From positions 8,486,416 to 8,550,415 of the forward strand of contig CM035352.1 of NCBI GenBank assembly GCA_020137815.1: DNA of 64,000 nt, read 5' to 3'. A program made the translations under genes and the position numbers. Origin of the DNA: Hormiphora californensis (lineage: Eukaryota > Ctenophora > Tentaculata > Cydippida > Pleurobrachiidae). Positions 22,418 to 64,000 of this stretch are shown in pieces. The number at the start of each line of letters is the position of its first letter. Within the stretch, counting starts at the first letter, position 1. The notes below the pieces were generated by a model. It was given only the letters and a program-made list of their open reading frames with translations. It was not told the origin of the DNA and made no database searches.

Positions 22418-22970
22418 CTACCTCCCACCCCCTCCGCCCCGCCCCCTCCACCCCCGCCCCACCTCCCCCACCCCTGCCCTTCCCAATTTAGAGCACTTTG
22501 TTACACAGGCCACTACAGCGACAATCCTTGTGTTTTGGTGCACTAAGTCGCTTATCACGTGTAACAGTTATCACTGGTCTTATCTATATTATCCGACTTG
22601 TCTTCTAGAACATTTTACACTCTACGTTGGTACTGCCCCACGCCTTGTTTGTGTTCGATCGTCTTTTATCTTTACCTGTAACTGAAAGGAATACACCTCT
22701 CACCTCATCACCAACAACATCACGGTATCAATCATACATCAAATACTGTAAGTTCATCTGTATGTATTGACTGTTCATTCATTGTGTACAATTGATAATG
22801 TTACCGGTTTTAACCTTACCAACCAATTATTTGATTAGAGCTACTATAGACAGACTACCCCAGACCCAAGCTTGAGAAGTGTCCACTCGACGGACCGTCG
22901 TCGTAACAAACAAACGAACAGGCTTACTTGCACAGCCACCCAAGCTTGAAAATCTGCCCCCTAACTTGTC

Positions 22971-23262
22971 ATGTTGCTTATTCGCAAGATAACTGCAAAT
23001 GTCCTCACGGGGCGGAGATGCGAAGAGTGCAACCGACCTTTAACCGTGGGGGCTGCGTAAGTGTCTGGCAAGTACAATGACTGACTGACATTAAGAATGC
23101 CATGATATTAACTGACCACAACACGATGACAGACGCTATGACGAGGTTGCAATGTCGTTCTGCCCTAACGGGCAGAGTTTGGCACGCTATAACCTATCTG
23201 TACCACCACCACCACCACTGACTCTACAACAGCCAGTATTTTCCCGTTTCCACACCATATGA
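22971..23262 (+). CDS. Small two-exon candidate gene antisense to MTFMT 3' end
   Basis: Exons 22971-23056 and 23133-23262 join in phase (GC|A) across a good gtaagt donor and an ag acceptor to give 71 residues. The N-terminus M-L-L-I-R-K-I-T-A-N-V-L-T-G-R-R is amphipathic and basic, like a mitochondrial leader. It is followed by C-E-E-C, a third Cys and a run of prolines. I do not recognise it. The last 76 nt are antisense to the MTFMT coding end (23187 onward). It could be a real small mitochondrial protein or a chance frame; the in-phase splice pair favours the first only moderately. Confidence 0.38.
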
Positions 23263-24621
23263 AAGACCCTATCACATTGGAAGGAGTAGTTTCTATAAAA
23301 CTGTTCAGCGGTTATCAGGTGACTAAAGGGAAGGACCATACTGTTCACACCTAACATGGTCCCCTCAGCACACCTCACCAATAATCTCCCATCATGTAGG
23401 ACAAACTGTCCGGGTCCTAAAACCTTACCCACCGCCTTGGTAGTCTCATCTTCCTCTGGTAAAAACACCGATCTGAGCTTCATAGTCCGGTCATTCCAAC
23501 TGACCACAACAGAGAGTTTACTGAGTCCAACAAGCCGTGAAATATTATAAATCTCCCGTGCTGTTTGAACTTGTGGGCACACAACAGACAGAGATTTCAG
23601 TTGGGAATGGTGTATTCGGGGAGCATGTGTTTCCTTGTCTCTTTCCTGGTCCCGGGGTGAGCCCACATCACTGGGGTGGTCCAAGTAGTAGTTGAGGGTG
23701 TGGGACATGTTCTCCCCCACATACCCCCACACCTCAGGACCGGTCATTGAGGTGGGGATGTTGAGGGGTCGCTGGTAGAGGATCCTGCCCTTGTCGAATG
23801 TTCCAGGTGCCACTTCTAGGATGGTTACTCCGGAGTCGGTGATGCCGTTCAGGAGAATGTGTTGGAGGGGAGCTCCACCCTGTACAAATAAGAGGGGGGG
23901 TTAGAAATAGTTATAGGGATTAGCGGGGGGGGGGGGTTAGATATATACGTGACGTGGGTTAGAGAGCTTTATTGGGGGGGGGGGGGGTCTAGAGATCGTT
24001 ACTATAGGGGATTAGAGAGCAATATATCGAGGAGGTTAGATATTGTAGTTGGGTTAGGACTAGCCGACTGGGATCATTAATGAATGTCAATGTGAGAGCA
24101 GAGGGTATACAGGGGATTGAAGAATTGGATGGAATACATGCATAACAACTTCAATCGTATGTCATTTTGCAGAGATCTGGGAGGGATCTGGGATTGTGGG
24201 GCATTGTTGCAAAGAGAGATCACCAAGATCACTAGCTTTACAAAACAGCTCCTCTTCTCTCTCTCTATCCCTCTCACTCTCTCTCGCTCCCCATCATTAC
24301 CTGATGTTTGGGTATAAGTGAGGGGTGTACGTTGATAAATCCTCCCCCCACTCCCCGGATAACCCGTCCTGGAATGAGATTCCCAAAGCTCGCCACAACC
24401 CCCTGCCACTCCTCCAAATTGCCTCCTCTCCGAGGCACCCTCCCCTTCTCATACACCTCAACATCTATCTCGTGTTTGGCACAGTAACGGTGTACAGGTG
24501 TTGATGTGTTCTTCGTTACAACGTGGAGGGAGGTTAGATCAGGGCGACCGTGGAGACGAGATAGGACAGCTGTAGATAGGGTATCCGTGCCATAGAAAAG
24601 AAATCTCCTGCCACGTGTCAT
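23187..24621 (-). CDS. MTFMT: Mitochondrial methionyl-tRNA formyltransferase
   Basis: Exons 24301-24621 and 23187-23879 join in phase 0 to give 337 residues. The formyl-transferase core starts R-F-L-F-Y-G-T-D. The catalytic Asn-x-His is at residues 97-99 (F-I-N-V-H-P-S-L-I-P) and the third catalytic residue, Asp, is at about 136 (T-F-D-K-G), matching E. coli Asn106/His108/Asp144. The loop after the catalytic motif reads K-H-Q-G-G-A-P instead of the bacterial R-W-R-G-A-A-P. The enzyme formylates Met-tRNA for mitochondrial initiation. The C-terminal domain is shorter than in human (389 aa), and a clear N-terminal presequence is lacking, so an upstream leader exon is possible. The last residues are Gly-rich and overlap an antisense candidate gene. 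Confidence 0.9.
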
Positions 24622-24670
24622 GGAACTAGAGAGGAAACAATTGATGTGACCTTCAGTGGCACTGTGTTGT

Positions 24671-24712
24671 GTCTAGTTTTACAGTGGTATATATACCACT
24701 GTAAAACTAGAC
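24671..24712. repeat. Perfect 42-bp palindrome upstream of MTFMT
   Basis: GTCTAGTTTTACAGTGGTAT and its exact reverse complement meet around TATA with no spacer. A second short palindrome, ACACCATATATGGTGT, overlaps its right end (24711-24726). It lies about 50 bp upstream of the MTFMT ATG. Confidence 0.85.
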
Positions 24713-24853
24713 ACCATATATGGTGTTTTTATTTGGGCACGTGTCCAAGATGGTGGCAGCTAAAGACTGGTTAGATTTTAACAGGAAACAACTTCAAGTT
24801 TGGGGATCTCTGTAAAACACAATAAAACGCACATGTCTCTCTAATCCCCATTA

Positions 24854-25373
24854 TCATCCGCCGTGTAATGTAGATATAAACATGATATTATCACCCTTTT
24901 CTAGTGGGTACTCCATCTCCCCAACTAATTCCCAGTCGGCATCGTTAACGAGTACTAGGATACCAGGTTTTACTGTTTGTCCCTGCATGAACAGCTCCGG
25001 TCGCTCCTGGGGAGGTTGTTTCGGGGTTAGCAGAGAAGGTGAAATGTAAATGGTTAGCTATCGAAATTCGGTGAGGAACAGAAAGAGAGAGAGGGAGAGA
25101 GAGTGAGTGAGAGAGAGAGAGAGAGATACAGTGGTCATCCGACATAATTGCCATATCTCGACGTGAACTTCGACGTGGAATTCGACGAGGAATAGCAGGC
25201 GTTTGTAGTTATGAACGCCTGCTGCCCATGCCGCACGTGCCAATGTGCCGCGCACAGCAGGCGTTCATAACTACAAACGCCTGCTATTTCTCGTCGAATT
25301 CCACGTCGAAGTTCACGTCGAGATGTGGCAATTATGTCGGATGACCACTGATAGAGAGATAGAAGGGTAGAGA

Positions 25374-25455
<82 letters not shown>

Positions 25456-25594
25456 ATACCTGAAGTAAGTTATCTCGTATCCATGGTAACAACTTGGCAA
25501 TTGTCCAACCCTCCTCTGGTAAGGATAATTCATGTCGCTTCTTCCCATCAAATAATAACTCAGCCCCGCCTGATAGCTCAATCGTGATATTCAT
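24854..25594 (-). CDS. URM1: Ubiquitin-related modifier 1
   Basis: Exons 25460-25594 and 24854-25006 join in phase 0 to give 95 residues, close to human URM1. Signature blocks: G-G-A-E-L-L-F-D-G near the N-terminus, W-I-R-D-N-L-L-Q at the exon end, then [20 protein letters not shown] and the C-terminal F-I-S-T-L-H-G-G. The di-Gly tail is thiocarboxylated by the MOCS3-type E1 and supplies sulfur for 2-thiolation of wobble uridine in tRNA. The start at 25594 (M-N-I-T-I-E-L) is preferred to the Met 11 codons upstream because it matches family length. The intron carries a foldback element and a GA tract. Confidence 0.95.
25129..25350. mobile_element. Foldback element in URM1 intron
   Basis: A 222-bp near-perfect inverted repeat, starting CAGTGGTCATCCGACATAAT and ending with its complement, with a loop of about 34 bp near 25223-25256. 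The trinucleotide ATA flanks both ends and may be the target duplication. GA microsatellite borders it on both sides (25080-25126 and 25370-25453). Confidence 0.75.
25370..25453. repeat. (GA)n microsatellite in URM1 intron
   Basis: About 80 bp of uninterrupted GA ending seven bases from the 5' splice site of the URM1 intron, which is read on the other strand as CT repeats right after the donor. Confidence 0.9.
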
Positions 25595-25800
25595 TGTTCT
25601 AGATGGAGAGAACATGAATTGTTTCATGATTAATTGCAGTTAATGTCTGATTTTATTAGCAAGTAAAACTTGATGGTTCCGTTTGTAAAATAATAAATTA
25701 AACAAATTAAAAACAATTTGCCGTCATATCTTCAGATATACCACTAACAAGTCCTTCTGACAGTGTTCATATAAAACCCCTAGTAGAAACAACAACACAC

Positions 25801-26689
25801 TCAGTTAGGTCTCCTAAACTTGTTTTTCCTGAGCGGTTTATCATCTTCTGAAGACTCTGACAACTCCCCTGACTCCTCGTCCGTCTGCTCTTTCCTCTTC
25901 TTGCCCTTCTTTCCCATCAACTTAGTATACCTGAAAATATAATCCAGTTAGAAACACGTGTAACACGTGATGTGAAAAAGTATGAACAAATCAACCCTGT
26001 TATTCATTACCTTCGATTAACCTCGGCGGCTGAGAGCCCATCCATTTCCTCTATCTCACCCTCTTCCAATTCTACCTCTTGACCAGCTGCCCTCCTTGCC
26101 CTGCAAAGAGAGGGTGAAATGACGTAATACGGTACCCTTTCCGCTATGTAACGTCTTGATGATATGAAACTTGGTGATATGAACAAGAACTTGATGATAT
26201 AATGGACTCTTATCCTGTTTCAATCCTATTATAACAAACAGACTCACGCGAATTCAGCCATGAGTTTTTCCACATACGGGTTGAATGCCTTGCTAGAAAT
26301 TCGACCCAACTGACACAGATCTTCAACCTTAACGTAGCTTTCTGTGGGAAGAATTTGGGGAGTAATAATTGAGAGTTCATTTGTATACTTGAACGATTGT
26401 GAAACATATTTAGACCATGTTTGGGAGTTGCAACCAAGCAGTACCCCCCAGTCGGAGTGCGATCATCCACAAATCAGTAACCAGAAATAAGTGGTAAATG
26501 GGATATACCTTCAATCTTGACAGTCCTCTGTTGAGTACCATGATGTGATATCCACTGAATATCCCTATCTGGTCCCTCGTCCCCACTATCATCCTCCCTA
26601 AATACTGATCTTGACATGAACTTCATCTGTTTTATACTCTTACTCAGAGACTTTTTGTCCGGATTGTGACCCGCCCTGTTTTGTCCCAT
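25801..26689 (-). CDS. MPHOSPH6: M-phase phosphoprotein 6-like exosome cofactor
   Basis: Four exons (26509-26689, 26248-26341, 26011-26100, 25801-25930) join in frame to 164 residues; human MPHOSPH6 has 160. Matching blocks are L-S-K-S-I-K-Q-M-K-F-M-S-R near the N-terminus, then S-Y-V-K-V-E-D-L-C-Q-L-G-R-I-S-S-K-A-F-N-P-Y-V-E-K-L-M. A short acidic stretch and a lysine-rich tail follow. The protein links the nuclear RNA exosome to MTR4 and is needed for 5.8S rRNA 3' processing. The tail's K/R and S/E/D runs fit a nuclear protein. Similarity is confined to two blocks but the architecture and size agree. Confidence 0.85.
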
Positions 26690-26966
26690 ATCGCTGTACT
26701 ATAACTGCAATTGGAAGGGTTGGATATAATGCCGTGTAAAATAGAAGGGAAATGTGGTGATGTTGAGAGTTAAACACTCGTTGAAACGTAAAGCTCAGTT
26801 ATATATTATTTACACATTCACTACATAAAAATAAGGGTCAGATCAGCGGTATAATAGATTGTAATAAAGAAATAAACTGTTTTGAATTATTCACAGAAAT
26901 GGCATACAAAATACAGCTAATAAAATACAACATTGTCAGCTAAAAGAGAACGGAGCTGGGCCACTT

Positions 26967-27686
26967 TCACCACAGAGGATGCTTCTTAAACATGCCCTCC
27001 CAGTTTTTAACTCCACTCACATCCATTTTCTGGAGTAGGAAGGTCACCTGGAAAGATGTCTAGCGTTTAAATGTCAAATTAAATTACCAGAACTTCTGGT
27101 CCAGAACAACAGTAGATTGGTGTTTTTCAAATTCTTTACCTGGCCGTTAATTTGTTTCAGATCTTCCTCAATTTTTGCATGTCGTCTATCCGGAAGTTCA
27201 ATTATCGCCTTTTCTAAAGCAGATATTCTGTTGGATATTCCCCTGACGCGGTCCTAGAAGAATGAACTTTTAAACTTGGAAACCAGAAAAAAAATTAACG
27301 TAGCTACACAAAAAACAACCCAATTATCTCGTATAAGATAACCTGCAGATATTTACCTCAATGGAGTACGTTGCATCATTTTCAATACTCCGTTCATCGA
27401 GAGGCAGTGTTGAGTGAGGTTTAACCGCTTCCAGACTGAACGGTTCTTCCCTTGTATTTGATGTGAGGCTCTGGTAAGAGAATGGGATCACTGATCCACT
27501 ATAGTTTCGTAGTTTTAAGATCAAACTGTCGTCCATTATGTCACATTTCCTCGTTAGGAGCTGTTTTATTTCCTCCGAGGTCTGATTTTCGTAAATAATC
27601 ATCGATGTCAGCTCTTCATTTCCATCAATGAGCTTCAAATTGATATAAACTTGCTTCTTATTTCGTGTATGCTGGTTGGAGGGCAT
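26967..27686 (-). CDS. Ubiquitin-like-fold protein with short coiled coil, unassigned
   Basis: Three exons (27357-27686, 27140-27253, 26967-27047), all phase 0, give 174 residues. Residues 12-105 look like a beta-grasp domain (V-Y-I-N-L-K-L-I-D-G-N, then S-E-E-I-K-Q-L-L, then S-L-I-L-K-L-R-N). A helix of about 40 residues with heptad-like spacing follows (I-S-N-R-I-S-A-L-E-K-A-I-I-E-L). The short C-terminus ends W-E-G-M-F-K-K-H-P-L-W. I do not recognise the family with certainty. The strong aromatic end and clean exon structure say it is a real conserved gene, not a chance frame. It lies 278 bp from MPHOSPH6-like on the same strand. Confidence 0.75.
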
Positions 27687-28537
27687 GTTTTAACAGCAGC
27701 GGGGATCGGAACGAAATTTTTGGAAAAAAAGGTCGCCGTTTTAATTTTTGTCAGGAAAATTTAATTTTTTGGGCTTATTTTGTTCGCGCGCGCTTGATGA
27801 GAAAATGACTTTTACTTTGCGCCGCGCTTATTAAATAGTTACTTTTCCGCGCGTTACATCAGTATCGCCATCGTTATTAATAACGGAATTCCGTTTGAGT
27901 TCCGTAAAAGGGCAGTGAAACAATTTAGCTTTAAAGATCGTAAAACATAAAATCCCATCTTACAAAAGGATAATGTTGCACACAATACGCCAAAAAGCAA
28001 CACAACACAGCGCCGCGCCGTTGATTTTGAATTTTAAGTTGAACTTGAAGTTCAACTTGAACTTGTGAAAGTGAAACAAAATTAAATTCAAACTGAGTTT
28101 AACACTCTCAAAAATTCTAGCTCACATCTCTTTATATTCACAAACTCGTAAACAGTTTTAATCCTAAATTAGAAAATAAATCATGAACTTCTGCATCTAT
28201 GAAAATGAGAAAAGCCTGTATAGTAGTATTTACAGCTTGAACTGCTAAATATTGGTTAAGGTTAGGAAAATCAAGTAAAAAAGGAAAAGGTAACATGCTG
28301 TATGAATGCTTAAGTAAAGTGAATAAATTATTTTGTAACTAGGTATACCTTGATGTGAATCTTTATTAGAACAGTTTGAACGTTATTTAAATATTAAAGG
28401 GGTTCTGAATATACTTCTACAGTAAAACTAAATCAAAATGGGTTGTTCTATAAACTTTTCGGAGTAAAGTATCCTCATAGTAAAATAACAGGCCAAAAAA
28501 ATCTGATAAACCTCCAACTTGCACACTCAAATCTAAA
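27687..28537. other. Spacer upstream of the ubiquitin-like gene
   Basis: AT-rich, with a GC-rich promoter-like stretch (27785-27860, gcgcgc and cgccgcgc) just upstream of the ATG. An inverted AAGTTCAACTTGAACTT motif lies at about 28044-28062. No exon is seen. Confidence 0.35.
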
Positions 28538-28613
28538 CTGTCTGGCGCCGCCGACCCCATCTGTGCGCACTGTCGCGCTCAGAATCAAATTGGGGTCTGG
28601 CGCCGCCAGACAG
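28538..28613. mobile_element. Tiny MITE with 8-bp target duplication
   Basis: 76 bp, starting CTGTCTGGCGCCGCC and ending GGCGCCGCCAGACAG, flanked on both sides by AATCTAAA (28530-28537 and 28614-28621). An 8-bp duplication is the hAT-type signature. A relative lies at 186-260. Confidence 0.8.
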
Positions 28614-28766
28614 AATCTAAACAGCCAGTAAATTAGTTTTTAACCACGATATATTCAGCATTTATATTACCCGATATAATTTGTAACATAACTCACGCAA
28701 ACAAACACAAAGTCACCATCTCTATTTCACAACAGTAACTCTCCAGCCGTCTCCACTCTCCAGGAT

Positions 28767-62514
<33,748 letters not shown>

Positions 62515-64000
62515 CTTGGGACAAGAAATGGGTTAGTTTGGGGGCGAGAGAGAGAGAATTTCAATAGCAATGCTATGGGTGTACTCAGTACTGTCGGCGT
62601 AGTACACAGCGTTTATTATAGCCCGAATTTGAACACCTGTTCAATTAATTAGCAAAGGAAAGATAGAGAGATGGAAAGAAAGATAGAGAGAGGGGCGCTG
62701 GGAATTCCAAAACTGGAGATACATAGAACACGTATCATTTTCCAGTTTAGATTACACCTAAATTTTTCTCTTTTTAAAAAACTTCCCTTGAACTGCTTTG
62801 CTGATAAAGAGAGACAAAATCTTTTGACGCTTTTAGAAACTAATTAGTGTTCAGTGTTCATACGAGTTTTGCCTTTGTTAACTGTGCCGGCTTCATATAT
62901 AATTCAGGAACTGTTCGCCTTTACTTCACCTTTGCCCTTCCAAACCCTCACACAGCTCGCTCTGTTACTATATGAAATGCAGCGTGAGCTAGACAAATTC
63001 ACCTCTCAACAACCTTCATACCCACTTTCGAATGACATGGGAAAGCGAGGCAAATATGCTTTCTCAATTCTAAACATGTTTCCCTGGACGTGAGAAACAT
63101 CAGCACGTTAGAAAAATGGAGAATTGCTGGTTGTATCATGTTTTCCAGCCGAGTATCACTTATTTTCATCTCTTCAACATGTAGTTGTTTGAGAGAGGGA
63201 GAGGTTCCACGTCAAGCCTTCAAAATCTCAAAATCTCCCAGTATAATAGCAGGAGCTAGAATTCTTGGCATAAGAACCCCCATCCCTCCAGTACTATGAA
63301 GGGCTACTGAACCGGGGTCTGCGGTTTTGAAAGCAGTGTTTCGTAACTGCGTGAGGTGCAGTGGATTTCAAGGCTCCATGACCACAAAATTAGTCGAGGC
63401 TCACCACACGGAGTATAAATTTAAACTTCTGCCCCAAACTCCTCATTATATCGCTTTTAGAAATCTGTCTACCGGCACCGAGTACCGACCTGATACGCAG
63501 GAAAGGCGGTTGTGTGGTGTCGAGTAAAACTGGCTATTTCTTCGGCGCTAAACAGTGCTTGCAGTAGTACTTTGCAGTTTTTGTTGTGTAAACCATTTCG
63601 GAAGCTTCCCAGCCCGGCATATATATTGAGTTTCGCACTGAGAATCTCAGACGTTTCTCACTGAGAATCTCAGACAGTTTGCTTACACAACCACGACCAG
63701 CAGTCGGTTGTCAGTGTTCGTTATACCCATGAACTCCGTGTAGTTACACTCAGCTCCTCCCAGCTGTACTCGTATATAATAGTTGTTGATCTAATAGTTC
63801 TACGGAGAGGCCTAGTGGTAGGACTAGATGGACACATGTTTCTCATAACCACGTGTACTCATTATCTCTATACATGTGTGCATCTATAATAGCTATAAAG
63901 AGGGAGGACCATTAGCCCTCTCTTCTAGCTCGGCAATAAAATAATAATTATACTATTGATAAAACTATTGATGCGAGGACTCTCGGAGGCGGAAGGTCTA
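62515..64000. other. Upstream FGD intron or 5' region
   Basis: The first FGD exon recognised starts at an acceptor at 62514 with an incoming phase-1 codon, so at least one more coding exon lies upstream. None could be recognised up to 64000; plus-strand frames here are short and without similarity. Shortly before 63680 the motif ACTGAGAATCTCAGACG-TTT-like sequence occurs twice in tandem. Confidence 0.4.

Overview
The window is nuclear DNA of an animal. Genes are split by spliceosomal introns with gtaagt-type donors and pyrimidine-rich acceptors, the products are typical eukaryotic proteins (mitochondrial fMet formyltransferase, URM1, CEP104, a RhoGEF with a FYVE finger, a TRPA-like channel), and no bacterial operon layout is present. 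Short introns, close gene packing, a gene nested in an intron and many (GA)n tracts suggest an invertebrate, perhaps an early-branching metazoan, with a compact genome. The phylum cannot be fixed from the sequence alone.

Layout. 1-8 kb: minus-strand housekeeping genes for methylmalonyl-CoA epimerase, a single-exon CEP104, a four-EF-hand calmodulin-like protein in four exons, and a 57-residue TOM5-like protein. 8-21.5 kb: an array of six small two-exon genes for secreted 8-cysteine proteins (five plus, one minus). Two of them form a head-to-head inverted duplication. The array is interleaved with foldback elements, pogo/Tigger-like MITEs and a 31-bp minisatellite. 22.9-27.7 kb: a tight housekeeping block with a small plus-strand candidate gene overlapping MTFMT antisense, then MTFMT, URM1, an MPHOSPH6-like gene and an unassigned ubiquitin-like gene, all on the minus strand.

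28.7-62.5 kb: one large minus-strand gene of FGD type (DH-PH-FYVE-PH), assembled here from 13 exons. Its 5' end and the second half of its first PH domain were not found. The 9.4-kb intron before the second PH domain holds a complete nine-exon TRPA-like channel gene (1178 aa) on the opposite strand. The last intron holds a 3.0-kb element with an 8-bp target duplication, itself carrying a mariner-type insertion. The intron inside PH1 holds a 1.7-kb foldback element and an apparently intact LINE.

The most striking item is that LINE (about 52.1-57.7 kb, minus). Its ORF2 has AP-endonuclease and reverse transcriptase domains with their key residues. Its upstream ORF joins an AlkB-like 2-oxoglutarate/Fe(II) dioxygenase to an SGNH hydrolase, again with both sets of catalytic residues visible. 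A recurrent structural oddity is that short tandem duplications sit directly on splice sites in at least five genes. About 47.6-49.5 kb is homopolymer-rich sequence that looks like poor consensus and may hide an FGD exon.
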